From Erythroxylum novogranatense (lineage: Eukaryota > Streptophyta > Magnoliopsida > Malpighiales > Erythroxylaceae): a stretch of DNA of 64,000 nucleotides. The first letter of the stretch is position 1; every line of letters begins with the position of its first letter. The notes under the pieces are model-generated. The model saw only the letters and a program-made list of their open reading frames with translations. It searched no databases and was not told where the DNA came from. Both the position numbers and the translations under genes were made by a program. This document shows, in pieces, positions 34,510 through 48,681 of this stretch. The DNA lies in assembly GCA_029891385.1 (NCBI GenBank), contig CM057230.1, positions 34,737,402 through 34,801,401 on the forward strand. The letters are read 5' to 3'.

Positions 34510-36952
34510 TTAATGAGGATTTTGTATCGATTGAAAATTGAGATTAGTGCAATTTTAGCTAGTATTTAATTGAATGAAGTTTCAATTTTTATTTCTTCTC
34601 TATTTTTAATTTCATTTATATTTGATGTATATGTTAAATTTTATGTATATAATAATTGTAAATATTTTTATTTAAGGTTTTACTTCTAATTAATTATTCG
34701 ACACTTAACTCTTGATATAAATTATAATAGTGAGAAAATTATGAATATTTATTATTCTTTTATTTGATGTTTTGATAATAAATTGATATAATTATTATTT
34801 ATTATAACATAGTTGCTACTAGCCGGAGAAAATGAAGGCCATTTTGGAGAATAACTGGAAATAAAACTGCAATATAAAATAATTAATTTATTTAATTACC
34901 GCACCAACCTAAAATCCCAGGCATGCTTTCTTCCGGAGATTGAAGCCAAGGGGGCGAAAAGATTACGTTTGTGATGTCATCGAATGTACTATAGCTGCCA
35001 ACTTCCTCCTAAACAACACCAATATGAAATATAGATGCAATATATCAATTTTGAAAAAAGGCAAAACTGAAACAATTATGAGAAATACGAAACGATTTAT
35101 CAATTTATGGATCCTATTGGTCCAATTTAGATGATTTAAACTAATTATTAATTTTAATTAATTTAAGTATTAGAATTTAATTAAAATTAAAATATTGACT
35201 ACTGAAAATTTAATACCTTTATTTTATTTTAAATTTAAGTAAAATAATTTTAGTTGAATTCTAATATTTATATTTATTTTTAGTTTTTATTTTGAGCAAT
35301 TTTTGAAATAATTGTATTTTTATTATCAGTAAATATATATTTAATTAATTTTATTAATAAAAGCATCAATAATATTATTCGGTTTAATCTAATTTTATAA
35401 TTAATTCAAAATTTAAAATATTATTCAGATTTATTAATTATTCCTAACTATATAGTATATTTAATAAGCTTTTATTAAATAAAATATTCATAATTAAATA
35501 TTTAACTTCAAATAATAATATTAATTTAAAATATTTTAATAAATAAATATTAGTGTAAAAATAAAATTGTATAAATATTTAATTACTTATTAACAAAATG
35601 ATAAATTTATTAATAAATGTTATAAGGAGATTGCAATAAAATTATCTCGAATTATTATTTAATACTTACTACTTTTATCAATAAAATATAAATATATTGA
35701 TAGCAACAATTAAATTAGAATTTTGATTTTATTTAAAACTTAAAATTAAAATCACAACAACAAAAATTTAAAATAGAAGTGAACGTTTCCTTTCCTTAAC
35801 ACATAAAGTAGTGTCGTACAAGAAGAGGAAGTCAAGACAGATCCAACAATAACATTGACTTGATTTTAATTGGTTAAGCGAGTGGCCTTTGAGAGGATGG
35901 GCGTCAAACTGTCGGCAATCGCGGCTAATTGTATTACACTATGAATTTGTTACGTATCCAAAGGTATTACGTAGCCGAATTTTTAATAAAGAAAATTCAA
36001 CACAGACTTTAGTTTTCAGTTGTCGGTTAGGCGTCCAACTTTTTTTTTTTTTTCCTCACGTGATATTTTATAAGGGAACCAATTATGAAAAGATATCTTT
36101 AATACATTCACATTATGACTAATTCTTGTTTGAATTAGATAAGTATCTTGTAAAAGACAAAATTTTGATCTCAAATTTTAAACGACTGCATATATAAGAA
36201 AGGTTCGAATTTGCGACTTTACTTAAATCAAGAGAACCTTTTATCAACTCATCTGAAATTAGGTAGCCACCATTTTTAATACACAAAAACCAACAAAAGA
36301 AAATACGAACCAACATATAGTTTCCTACCCTAGGTATGGATCTGTCTATTATCTTAATGCAATGCCCTTGTTTGTTTTTTTTGGTTGAAAATGATTGGAT
36401 CTAAACTTTAGAACGCAACACTGCCGACAATCGTGTTATTATCGGACTCTGCAAGGAAGCGGTTTCAAGCTTCTCTGTTCCTTTCAGCCGACCTGTGCAA
36501 TTGGTCAATTTTCCAAATATCCTTTATTACCCTTGATAATTTTTTAATCAAAGAAAAAGGTTAATACTCGATTCTTTTCCTTACTCTGTAAACTTTATAC
36601 AATGGAAAATTTAATTAGATGCTTCCAAGTCTTCAATGATATCTTATGCCTAAATTGTTGTTAATTAATAAAGATCTAGTCTGATGATGGTTTCATTTTA
36701 AATCTTATGCAGTGTAGACTACTGGTTGTAAGCATTTCTGTTCAAAATATTCCACGGACCGTAGATGCCTTTTCTTTGAAATTAAACCATTTCGTACTTC
36801 TCTCATCAATTTTCTATTTCCATTGTTTATTATTATGTTGAAGAAAAGAGAATCATGCAACTTATGATGGACTAAAGAACAAGTTCGGTTTAAATAATTA
36901 TAATTCCCATTGGCATGGAGCTCACAGGAAATAAGTGGAGTTCAGGTCTTTC
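34510..36952. other. AT-rich intergenic DNA
   Basis: I find no gene. Short frames lack any recognisable motif. GGTTCGAATTTGCGAC near 36205 is B-box-like but isolated. Confidence 0.5.
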
Positions 36953-36977
36953 ATGCACTACAAGAAAAGCAACGTTC

Positions 36978-37385
36978 TCCGACGGAATATTCCGTCGGAG
37001 AAAAGGTGGGTTCCGTCGGAGATTATAGTTACCGACGGAATCCGACGAAAGATTAATCCGTCGTAAACATGGCTGTCGTTATTGATTACCGACGGAAATA
37101 TTCCGCCGTTAATTGCCCATGATTAACCGACGGAATAATACCGTTGTTGAAGTTTTCCAACGAAAATTGTTTTGGAAATGACGTCGGTGAAATTAACTAA
37201 TCCGCAACGGAATATGACCGTCGGTATTATTTAGAGACGGAAAAAGTGTCGCCAATATTCCGTAGTAAGTTATAAATTTAACGACGGAATGTTGCACGTC
37301 GCCAAATTGAGTCCATTTATGTGCCGACGGTATACCCGATTCCGTCGTTAAATTGTTACCGACGGAAAAAGAAATTCCGTCGGTG
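36978..37385. repeat. Left subterminal array of CCGACGGAA motifs
   Basis: About a dozen direct and inverted copies are present, some as head-to-head pairs such as CCGACGGAATATTCCGTCGG near 36980. Confidence 0.9.
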
Positions 37386-37577
37386 AAAAAAAGATCTTAC
37401 CAATAAGGTGCATGTATTAGTCGACATCCACACATCAACCAGTACATCAAAGTTTTGAATAATAACAATTGGTTATACATTATGGGACATGCAGGCATCA
37501 ACCAGTACATCAAAGGTAAATAATGTCAATTGGAATACAATTGGAGAAAAACACATCAAAGTAAACATAAATTGATA

Positions 37578-38883
37578 TTATTGTACCTTAAAATCATGAG
37601 TTCGAAAATCTAAAGTTATGGTGATCGTTGGTGGTCCTTGGAGAGCTTCCTTCGATCGCTCGGAGGGTGGTGGCAATCGAGCCATCCGCAACCACTCTTC
37701 TCTCATCTTCGCCATCTGTTGGCTCATTTGTATCTGCATCTCGCTCCCGATTCGTTGTTCTGCTCCCTCATCCGTTGTTCCTCCCGCTCTCTCACTCGCC
37801 ATCCGTTGTTCCTCCCACTCTCTCGCCTCCTCAACCGATGTTCCTCCCGCCTCGACAGCTCCTCAACCGTTGTTCCTCCCGCCACCCCCTCTTCCAAATG
37901 AGCAATCTTGTCCATTAATGCTTGATCAGAGTCCGGAGCTCGATGACTTCATTGTTGTTCGATGACCTAGTGGACGCCATTGATCGGACATGGAAGATTA
38001 GGAATAACACGTGTTCCCATACGAACCTAGCCCAAATATCCTCGCCACGACGATCCCTACCACCCACGGCCTCAAAATACGCCCGAGACACGCCAACAGT
38101 CGTTCCTCTTGCGTCGCCGCCTATGGTTTGTTGTAATTGGTCCTATAAGGTATGTGAAGTTGACATTAAGACGATCGACGGAGGAGTATTGAGAAATTAC
38201 AAAAACAATAACTAGACATACATTCACTCGACGGCGGTTGTTGATGAAGGTTACACCGTCATGCTTCTTTGTGTGAGTGTGCGAAATAATCAAGGGGGTA
38301 GGCTTCAGGCCCAATGACTTCTCCTACATGAGACAGACTAAAACGTTAGATGTGAAGTAGAAATCGCTTAAACCTCGGCAGAAGATCGTAAAGTTGTATG
38401 ATATTCGCCACAAGTCGACAATGAAAATAAGTCAACAAAGGAACATAAGTCAACATAAGTGGCACCAGATAGTAGACCATTATCATTATCCATAATACAA
38501 CGAACCTAACTATCGACAAAATTAGTGTAAAGTGTAGATACTTACAAGTCTCTGCAGATGCTCTTGGTGAGTTATCGAGCCTCCCTGATGTACAGGAAGA
38601 CTCTGTTGACTGGCCTCCACGCTCATACGAAGTTACGCCCCGAGATGGACATTGCTGCGGTGATGCCCAATACGCCAACCAACGACTCCATATATCTTCG
38701 AAATAAAGCGGGTCGTGCACCAGCCTTGTTTATCGCGTTAATGAAGTCGCGATAACGTAATGAGCCCGCCTCCTGTAATTTGTATATGCTCCCATCCAAA
38801 GTAGCGTCCCAAAAAATGCTTTCGATTAAAGAACAAACAAATATATGTTAGTTAATGTCAAACTATAAATATATTTATCATGA

Positions 38884-38925
<42 letters not shown>

Positions 38926-39437
38926 TATATAATGTAAATAATTATTGTACCTCGAACTCATTAAAGTACAATTGTTTTCTGTCGCAGTTGATATTCTTCC
39001 ACGATACCCATCGGGTTCAATCCTTTCCTTAAAAGTGGAAGTCATCGCCTCGAAACCATTCCGCACGATGCGAACCTAAAACAAGAAGTCATTGTATTGT
39101 ACAAATAGACCAAAATAGAAGTCTAGAAGCGATGCGTAATCCTATCATATTACTTATCGTCATTGATGTAAGTGATATACTTTCGCCATCATCTCCATGA
39201 TCCGTGTTCCGTGACATGTCCTCTATCCCTATTGTGGTATTGGATGATAAATGAGTTGGCACGTGGGATGGTGTGGCATTAGTAGCAAGCAGTGATGGCT
39301 CATCTACAATCGGAGGATGTGTATGAGGAGGAGGTGAGTCGGCGCGCCCCCATCGTGACGATCCACTCGAGACGGCTGCCCGCCAAACATCCCTCTAAAC
39401 CTCGGCCGATATCCCGACGTGGTCTCTTTGGTGCCAT
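37578..39437 (-). pseudogene. CACTA TNPA / Transposase_24-type gene remnant
   Basis: Minus-strand pieces in order: MAPKRPRRDIGRGLEGCL from 39437; VRNGFEAMTSTFKERIEPDG near 39060; DPLYFEDIWSRWLAYWASP near 38710, followed by a Ser/Arg/Gly-rich tract; and a Glu/Arg-rich coiled-coil-like end, MQIQMSQQMAKMREEWLRMA, near 37730. This order matches the second gene of plant CACTA elements, whose product binds the subterminal repeats. A long AT microsatellite (about 38888-38921) probably lies in an intron. Stops and frame changes between pieces indicate decay. Confidence 0.65.
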
Positions 39438-40559
39438 ATTAATGAATGAAATACAAATTTTATCAATTGCATACACATATAACAATCTTAAGAGCAATCG
39501 TTTAATGAAGTTATTTATCTATAATCCAATGTCATTGAAAGTTAACAAACAAGTTAACAACAATATATTAACGTCAACAATTATATACTTACGATTGTGT
39601 TTACCGTAATGAAACATATACAACAACAAACATCTTTTCAACGTTGTCGAATTATGTAATACATCGCTAATTATTCCGCCGGATTCCATGTGACATGAGA
39701 TTCCAGATAAGTAAATGAGTCCCCGCCTGGATTTCGAGAAGCTTCCTAGCACGCTCAAAAGAAGCTCGGGAAACAAATGACGCCTCCCACCGGTGAAGGC
39801 CTTTCGACACTTTCTCTCAATAACGCTTTGGCTATAGCCATACTCGTGAGGAAATTGTAAATGTTTCAGCCGCTCTTGATACAGAGGACGAATTCTCCTG
39901 ATGAACTAGTAGAAGGGGAATAACAACCGATTTGTCATTTCGGTCATATGTCGAAGTGTCATGGCGCCGCCTTCATCGCACTTATTTCTTCGCTCGTAAT
40001 AAAGGACGCTTTGAGCAACATGAAGTTAAAACCATCAAATTACTATTATGTTATGGGCATCGAACATAAGGAAATAAGATGTCTTGAATATGAACACGTA
40101 CGTAATAATCATAGCAAACACCTCAATTAAGATCGGTCATGGATGGCAAACGAATCGAGTGCTTTGTGCAACGCTGTTTCTCGTAATGGTTATTCCTCAG
40201 ACGGGACAAATTTTCCACATTCTTCCCAACGGAAAGAATTATTACCGTCGGAACCATTCGCCACATCGACATCCTTGAATAAGAATTGCAATGATTAAAA
40301 GGAATATCAGATTTGGTATACCAATAGTCTATTACAAAGACATATTAATTGCTATCGAACTTAAATGTAATTACAATCATCTTCCTCGTCGGAAGAATAA
40401 GAATCAAACTCTTCCTCTTGTTCGATCCATTGTTACCCTCGCCGGACTCGCAGATGAAATATCAACATAAGCGTTAGAAGGATCGCAAAGGTTCGTGTCG
40501 TCACACGTTATCAGATCATGAATAGAAGCCACGCCTTCTTGAAACGCTTCACCGCCGGT
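39438..40559. other. CACTA interior between the two gene remnants
   Basis: I do not recognise coding sequence here with confidence; short frames are in conflicting phases. Confidence 0.4.
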
Positions 40560-43348
40560 TCTTCCTCTACGCTTGTATAGGATTCAAACACTCCCCTAGG
40601 TTTAACTTTGCACACCGCCAACCAATCCGCCTTATCACGTCGTAAGCTTGGAAAAGGGACATAACACACTGCCTTGCTTGCATAGCCAAGATGAATGGTT
40701 CAAATTGTCTCAACCGCTCACGGAAGTTTATTTCAACGACATTGTATCGGTTATGCACTTTTGTTCCAACGCTTGGTGTCGGGTCATACCAATTCACATT
40801 TAAATATCACACATCGCTTAATTGGCAACGCAGGGTACTCAACTTCAAGTATTTCAATTATTTTCCCATAATAATCCGTCAATTCTCCCTGTATCGAAAC
40901 CCCACTGTTCATACTTGACATGGTATGTCCATGCGACTCTGTATGGTATTTATATCCATTCACGAAATACACCGGATAAGAGTTAACAGTTCGCAGAGGA
41001 CCCTTCTTAAGATCAGATATGAACTTGTTCTGTATTGGATTCTCCGCAGCCTATGTAACAGGAAGTAGCAAAGGAAAGGGAACAATGTCATCGAACATGT
41101 TAACATGGTGGTTAACAATAGGAATAGTTTAAGGTGAGAACTTACATATCGTATGTAACCATCGAGGGAATTGTTTTCCAACTCGTTATTCATGTCATCT
41201 GTGTGATACCTGCATTACCTCGTGCAACAATGCATCGATAACCCGCATATGACATGACACCAATCGAAACGCTCAACACAATAACACCTACAATGGAGCA
41301 TACCGGTTGTGTAACTCATCTCATGACGAATGGAAGAACCTCGTGACAGCTTCAATAAATGTACCCATGAGCAGATCAATTTCCTCCTCTCGTTAGCATT
41401 CGTCTTGTTGCACGTCCCGATGTCCGCCCGGATATGTAAAATTGACAAGTTCCCATCCGCACCACTTGTTCCTCCCCATCGTCGTTACGAGGAACTTGTC
41501 TCGCCTTGTACGCATATGAGGCTCAAAATAATGTCCACAAAACGCATTTAGCTTCCTCAACTAAATAAGCATTACATATGGAGCCCTCAACTCTAGCTTT
41601 GTTTTTGACATTTTTTAGATGATGTAAATACCTATAATAAAGCATATGGTTATTACAATGTTCAGACGCATAACATGTACAAATGGGTAACGATATGATA
41701 AGACAGACTTACCTCTCAAATGGATACATCCATCGATATTGATGGACCGCAAGTTTTGCTTCAGTATGGTAAATGCACCAGTAGATGCTCCATGCACCAA
41801 ATAAGCTAGGAGGAAAATCCTTCTAACTTGCACAAAATAACCGGAATTTGCTTCTAGTTTATCCATTTCATCTAAATTGATTTGAGATGATGTTAAGCTT
41901 TTGAAAACAAGCTCAACTCGTTAATGGTTCCCATACCTTAGAAGGTAGCAACTCATGAAAGGCAATTGAATTAGCCTTTGCATAAAAACATGACAATCAT
42001 GACTTTTCATCCCAAATAATTTGTACTTTCTCATATCTACACACCTAGACAGTTTGACACATAACCATCAGAAACTTGAGTCCTTTCAACCATTCACACA
42101 AACGCCCTTTTGTTGCTTGTCCAAAGTGTAACATGCTTTGGATATTTACCGCACGGAAATCTTTATGTAACTCATGTCTTCTACAGAGCGGCCCAAATCA
42201 CTCTGGATTTCGATTGTCTTTTGTCTTCCTTCAATGTTCATAATCGATTGAACAAGTTGTCAAACATGTTTTTTTCAATATGCATCACGTCCAGATTATG
42301 TCGTACCATATTTGTTTTCTAATATGGTAAATCCCAAAATATGTTTCGCTTTCGCCAACCAAAGTTTTGACTGATGCTTCGATTGACTTCATCAGCTTCA
42401 AATTCAGTTACTTTAAACAACCCCAATGCCTCAATCTCTTGCAAGATCTCAACACCACATTTCGGAGGTGGAGCTGGTTGTTTGACTATCTTATTTTTCA
42501 TGAACTTATATTTATTGCCCCTAAACGGATGATCATGAGGAAGGAATTTCCTGTGATTGTCAAACCAACAAATTTTGCCACCGGATGGAAGATAAAATGC
42601 ATCTGAATCATTGCCGCAATGAGGGCAAGCTAACTTTCCAGCTGTGCTCCAACCAGATAATATGGCCAAAGTCGGGAAGTCACTTATCGTCCACATTAAA
42701 GCTGCTCTCATGACAAAATTCTGTTTCAAAGATACATCATATGTTTGCACACCGCTTCCCAAAGATGCCGCAATTTAATATCACGGTTGTAAGTAAACAT
42801 CTATTTTTGCTTGGGATTTGTTGGTCCCGCACAATAACCGTAAGAAACATGTACGCCTCTTTCATACACATCCACGGAGGCAAATTATAAGGAGTAATTA
42901 TCACCGCCAAGATGAATATTGCTGCTGGATTGACCAAACGGTTGGAATCCATCAACGACAATCCCAAACGCACATTCCGACTTTCAACCGCAAAGTCTTG
43001 ATGGGTGTCATTGAAATGCTTCCATGCCAAGCATCTAATGGATGACGACACTCCATCTTCTTGATCGTTTCAAGATGCCATCTCATGTGACATGCAATCA
43101 CATCGATGCATAAAGTCTCGCAGCCCTTGAGTAAGCGGGAAATAATACATCCGCTTCCATGGAACTAATTTTTGTTTCATTGCAGCTTTTCGTGGCTTAA
43201 ACCTCGATTGACCACAAAATTTGCACTCAGATATGTTCACATCATCTCCCCAATACAACATACATCCCAACCGACAGCAATCAATTTTTTGCACTCGCAA
43301 CCCAAGGCTCCGAATCAATTTCTTCATATTGTAAAAGCCGCCAACCAT
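40560..43348 (-). pseudogene. CACTA TNP2-type transposase remnant
   Basis: From about 43348 the minus strand reads MKKLIRSLGLRVQKIDCC then GCMLYWGDD...CKFCGQSRF, the conserved start of the TNP2 core. Near 42890-42980 there is RNVRLGL and ITPYNLPPWMCMK, the latter a hallmark of the family. Frame 42762-42319 gives GSGVQTYDVSLKQNFVMRAA then LMWTISDFPTLAILSGWST, CPHCG and FLPHDHPFR. Near 41740-41860 there are remains of a DUF4218 domain (ILCKLE, LVHLPY, GPSIS-DVSI). At least three frameshifts separate these pieces. TNP2 proteins cut the element ends. Confidence 0.85.
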
Positions 43349-43769
43349 TGAATGATCACGGGTAGTGATTCAAGATACCACCCGTAATGTTATCAAAGCA
43401 ACGATCCGATATGTGTCCTTCACTCTTAACGCTCAATATTCGCAATTGAAGACAATTGCGCCATTTTTGACAACCGCCACAATTCTCGGCCGCCGCACTG
43501 AGTAAGTCAAAATTTCCGTGCTTCAGATTTGGTTCTTCTTCAACAATTATCGATTTGTCTCAAAGGTGCAACCGACCCCATCAAAGACCATTTGCTCAGA
43601 CGCTGTTTTCCGCTCCATGACCTCCCTTCCAACCTCCCTTCATACTCATTTACGCTGATGACATTTGTGCTTCATTCCCTCGAGGTGCTACAAATTAATC
43701 GGTTCGCCATGTCGTGTCCACTCAAAATAATTAGGCACAAACCCTTTTCGCAAAGAAATGCAACTTAAC

Positions 43770-45539
43770 TTCATCAAGAGTCGAAACATTTGTGCTTGCA
43801 CTTGCTACATGTACATCCGATCTTTTGTCCATCCATATATGCATGTTGAGAGCATGCATAATGAATAAAACCTCAACTCCATGAACTAATTCAGATTAAT
43901 GAAGCCCGCAGGGTTAATCGCCTATACATCCAAGATCTATCCCGCCAAATTTCATATTGCGACATCATTAATTTCAATAAGTCAATCAATTGTCAAGATA
44001 ATTCATGTATGACACATATAACAACGTATGTCAAGATTATTAATTAATTGTTATACGAGGATCACGCCGACAAGTAAAGCCAACTCACAACTAATCTCTA
44101 AACTACATGTCCATACTTACCTTGTCAACAACTCATGTTACTTATCAAGAATTGAACATTAATAATATAAAAGAAATTCACAACCATACCAAATTTTATT
44201 ATAGCGTCAAATAATATTAACAGATATATGCTTAAAGTTACCACAATTGAAGTAAAAGTATAGTTGTCATATCAATACTGCAGAGGCTTATCTTAACGCT
44301 CCTCCAAAGTATAAATACCGAGGACAATACAGTTCCTACAACAAAGAAAATAACATTGTGTCTTATCATATCGAGGCGTCAGAGCATTTATCATGCAATG
44401 ATTGAACACCTAATTTATTGAAATGACTAATATAAGATTGTAAAAAGTTTGTTATATATGGAATTACTTTATAATTTTTTTCTTGGTCTACTTGATTTGA
44501 ATTTAAAATGATTGTTATATATGTTATATCTTTCTATTATAATAACGAAAATCATTAATTGATATATTTAATAAACTATTACACAAAAATAAAAAGTATA
44601 AAATTGTAATATTAAAACAATAATTAATTTATGTGAATAATTTGAAAATAACCTTTTATTAATTAGGAATAATTACAACGATTAGTAGATTTTTTAAAAC
44701 TCCGCACGTCCACAAAATTTCTAGGTTGTAATTGTAAATCTTTTCAATGTTATTTCTTTAAGAGGGTTAAAAGTTTAGAGTTTACTTGTAGTATGCATAC
44801 CCTAAGTGACTGCATTTCTTTTAAAATTCTACGCTTTTAAAAATTATTTAATAATAATGATAAAATTATAAGTTGCAATTAGGTAATCAATGAGGGAGGA
44901 TTTTTAAACTAAGAAATGCATGCATCCTATCATCATCTTCGGTCCTCTATCCTCACGTTCCTCTTTTTTAATTGTTAAATTAAAAAAGTTCCTTTTTTAA
45001 CAAAGAAACTAAAATAATTAAACCGCAACCCTTCTTGATTATTAAAATATGAGTTTGTAAATCTAAATTGAAGTATTTGTTCAATTGATAGATTACTACA
45101 ATTACAAACTTAACTTAAATACAAAATTTATAAATTTAATTGAATCAATATGAAAATTAAATTTATTTCCTACAAAGAACTAAATAATTAATGGGTTCCC
45201 TAATTTCTGTTTCTTCTTTCCATCTGTCAATTTCGATCCTAAATAGTCTAATCATTCCATCTGTTTTGTTCCGCAATTTGCTCTTCTTTTCATTTATTTC
45301 TCAAATGAATAGATTCGATTTAAATGAAATAAAATCAATAAACTATTTAAAAAATCATACTTTATGACTGGGAACCTACCCTAAGATCGTTTATCATTCA
45401 ATACAAATCTGGGAAAGTGCTACTCAAAACACCATTCATAACCATAATCTACATCATTTGGAGGGAGAAACTAACAAATAAAATCAATAACATTCAAACC
45501 AATTCAAACGAAATACATCCATGTTCAAAACCCAAGAGT
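43770..45539. other. CACTA upstream interior, AT-rich
   Basis: I see no coding sequence. It probably holds the leader introns of the transposase transcription unit. Confidence 0.4.
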
Positions 45540-45722
45540 TTTTCGATTTCACCTTCGGGAGGGAGCAGCCAACGTCGCCGGAGAGAGGGAGCAGCCAACG
45601 TCGCGACGTCGACGGAGAAGATGGAAGGAGAACGAAGGTTGGTTGCCGGAGGAAATGAGAGAGAAAGAGAAGAGGAGATGAGTCGGGGAAGGAGAGAAGG
45701 AAGACTACCGGTAGCGATTTAA
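45540..45722 (-). promoter_or_regulatory. Possible 5' leader of the CACTA transcription unit
   Basis: On the minus strand this is a C/T-rich, GC-elevated block typical of a plant 5' UTR, just inside the right subterminal array and upstream of TNP2. The plus-strand frame through it is judged a shadow. Confidence 0.35.
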
Positions 45723-45734
45723 TTTAATTTTCAT

Positions 45735-46270
45735 GACGGAATTAATCCGTCGGTATAATAAAATATATCGTCGGTGAGATAAATCGAAAATTTAATATAC
45801 CGACGGATACCTTCCGTCGGTGAAATTAATCTGGAAAAATAATATACCGACGGCTGATTTCGCGGTGTACTTCTCCCTCGACAAATTTTGCCGATCAACT
45901 TCAATTCCGCCCTTTTACGATGTAATAATTTTCAACGGCATATTTCGCCGCCAAATTTTTTGCCTTCACCTTGGCAACGAATTTGGTGACCGTCGGCATT
46001 ATTCTTTCTTTAATATAGCGACGATTTGTTATCGCTTGTGAATCATTTCTACCGACAATTTCACCGATCAATATTTTATTCCGTCCCTATTTACGCATCA
46101 ATAATTTCCATCGACATATTTCCGTCGCTAAAAAGCCCCGCGAAAATTTCCCTCCAACTTTTCCAACGGATTCCTGAACCGTCGGAAATTATCTTATTGT
46201 CACCGACGGATTTGTGCTTCCGTCGCAAGAAACAGACGCTACATGGTCCGTCGGTAAAGTTCCGTCGCGA
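45735..46270. repeat. Right subterminal array of CCGACGGAA motifs
   Basis: Copies of ACCGACGG and TTCCGTCGG recur through this block in both orientations, mirroring the left array. Confidence 0.85.
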
Positions 46271-46294
46271 AATGACGATTTTCTTGTAGTGATG

Positions 46295-46654
46295 GTTAGA
46301 TTCTTTTAGAAAATAATCAAGTTATTTTGGTTAAACTATGAAAGTCTAGTGATCAACTCTGTCTCCACATCTCCCAAGATAGGTATGCAGCTCACTCTCA
46401 GACCACGGCGAAACTGACACACACAGAATAAAGAAAGTCTACAATTGATTAATCCAAGCTAATGCCATTGGGATATCGACCCAGATGCCCACAATGAGTG
46501 TTTGAACTTGGCAAGCTACTAAATTAACTTGAGCCCACCTGAAACTGAAATTAAGAGGAAACCAAACTCCGGTCTTCTGCTTGCACTACAACTGTCAGTT
46601 GTCAATACATATCTTAGAGTCAACATTTAACCCCAAAATCATGTATATAATTAA
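46295..46654. other. Spacer between CACTA and copia elements
   Basis: I see no gene or repeat signature. Confidence 0.5.
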
Positions 46655-47185
46655 TGTTATGATAAAATGTCCTCGAATCAGATACCGGTAGAATTTACGA
46701 AAATAACGAGAGACAAAATAAATGGGACAAAACACAAAGATTTATGTGGTTTGGTCAAAGTGACCTACGTCCACGGTCGGAAGGTGAGCAATTTTACTAA
46801 TATGTGGAGAATATATACAAGTACACAGACTAGAATAAAAGGCTTTCAACAACTCATAAGTATATAGAGCAGAGGATGAGAGGATAGGAATATTTTTATG
46901 TTGTATCTTCCTAGTTTGCAAACATCCCTTTTATAGCTGATGAAACCTTCAATCTCTGCGCAATCAACGCTTCACCAAATCCACGCTTGAAGATTGCTAG
47001 TCATGTTCGGTGCTTCTTTTGCTAACTTATAACAAACAACCATTTTATTTTAACATGCAACCAATAGCCTCCATAATTGACTTTGGAGGGGCCAAGCATG
47101 CATGAAACAAATCTCCACCTTGACTTGGTCCCGAACAATTAGTAATCTGCGCCACCTTCTCCGATAATGCCCCAAAAGGGCTATA

Positions 47186-47949
47186 TCACCAACTATAAAC
47201 ACCAATTAAGTCCAAGCATTGCTTGAACTTGTAAACAGGAAGAACTTTTGTAAACATGTCAGCAGGATTGTCCTTAGTGTTAATCTTCTGAATAAGGACC
47301 TTCTTTTCTGCAATTGTATCCCGAATGAAATGATACTTCACATCGATATGCTTTGTCCTCTCATGATACATTTGATCTTTCATCAAATGAATAGCACTCT
47401 GGCTGTCACAATAAATAGTAGTAATCCCTTGATGAAGGGATAACTCACCAAATAAACCTCTTAATCATAATGCTTCTTGATTGCCTCAGTAACTGCCATA
47501 TATTCTACTTCAGTAGTAGATAAAGCCACTACATGTTGTAGAGTAGCTTTCCAGCTAACGACACAAGCTCCAATGTAAAATACATAACCTGTCAGAGACC
47601 TGCGTCTGTCGAGATCACCGACATAGTCTGAATCTACAAAACCAACCAAAGTGTTGCTGGTTCTACCAAACTTCAAACTAAAATTTGAAGTACCCTTTAA
47701 GTATCTGAGAATCCATTTCACCGCCTGCCAATGTTCTTTGCCAGGATTGACCATATATCTGCTAACGACACTAACAGCTTGTGAAATGTCAGGACGAGTA
47801 CATACCATTGCATACATAATACTGCCGACGGCACTAGAATACGAAACTCGTGTCATATAATCTTCCTCTTCCCGCGGATCGTGGTGATTGAGCAAAGCAG
47901 ATAGTCTAAAATGACTAAGAAGAGGAGTATTAATCGCTTGGCATCTCAC
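47186..47949 (-). pseudogene. Copia RNase H remnant
   Basis: It contains YSSAVGSIMYAMVCTRPDIS, the WQAVKWILRYLKGTS motif, LVGFVDSDYVGDLD and the end motif KDNPADMFTKVLP. A frame break near 47455 and another at the 5' side (about 47950) interrupt it. Confidence 0.85.
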
Positions 47950-48046
47950 ATGCCAAATCTCTCCAAAACTTTATTAAGATAATTCTCCGGTCAAGAATAA
48001 TTTACGGCTCCTCGATCACGCCTTATCTCCATGCCAAGAATTTTTT

Positions 48047-48637
48047 TCACGCTCCTAAATCTTTCATCTCAAATTCACCATGCAATAAGGCCTTCAAATG
48101 ATGAATATCTATGACATTCTTGGCAGCAATGAGCATATCATCAACATATAACAATAAATAGATGAATGAGTCGTCATCTAACTTTCGAAAATAAACACAA
48201 CTATCATACATGCTCCTGGAGAAATCATGACTCAACATAAATGAATCAAACCTCTTGTACCATTGTCTTGGAGACTGCTTCAATCTGTACAAGGATTTCT
48301 TCAATAAACACACATGGTCTTCCTTTCCTGCAACTTCAAAACCTTCAGGTTGTTTCATATAAATCTGCTTATCTAATTCGCCATGTAGGAATGCTGTCTT
48401 GACGTCAAGTTGTTCTAATTTCATATCAAACATGACAACTAATGCAAGTAATACACGAATAGAGCTATGCTTTACCACTGGTGAGAAAACATCATTAAAA
48501 TCAACACCTTGTACCTGACTATAGCCTTTTGCAACTAAAGGTGCCTTATACCTTGCATTTTCAATACCTGAAGTACCTTCTTTTCTTTTAAAGACCCATT
48601 TGCAGCCAACAATTTTCTTACCCTTTGGCGGCTTCAC
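48047..48637 (-). pseudogene. Copia reverse transcriptase remnant
   Basis: An open 196-codon piece reads from KKIVGCKWVFKRK through DVKTAFLHGELD to the catalytic YVDDML, ending ...FEMKDLG. It is the best preserved part of the element. Confidence 0.9.
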
Positions 48638-48681
48638 CAGAACCTAAGTATAATTCTTGTGCAAAGATTCCATTTCTTCAT

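Larger units (their letters stand above)
36956..46291 (-). mobile_element. Complete-ended CACTA (En/Spm) transposon, 9.3 kb
   Basis: The left end is CACTACAAGAAAA and the right end is its complement TTTTCTTGTAGTG. Perfect 3-bp target duplications ATG flank it (36953-36955 and 46292-46294). Dense subterminal copies of ACCGACGGAA/TTCCGTCGG occur at both ends, as expected for binding sites of a TNPA-type protein. Both coding remnants run on the minus strand: a TNP2-type transposase, then a TNPA/Transposase_24-type gene. Frameshifts throughout make it non-autonomous, but ends and subterminal sites look usable in trans. Confidence 0.95.

Noticed and set aside
37618..37965. Plus-strand Ser/Pro/Leu-rich frames
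   Set aside because: They are the complement of the Glu/Arg-rich coiled-coil end of the CACTA TNPA-type gene on the minus strand.
45417..45722. Plus-strand 101-codon frame in the CACTA right end
   Set aside because: It runs antisense to the likely C/T-rich leader and has only simple Arg/Glu-rich composition.
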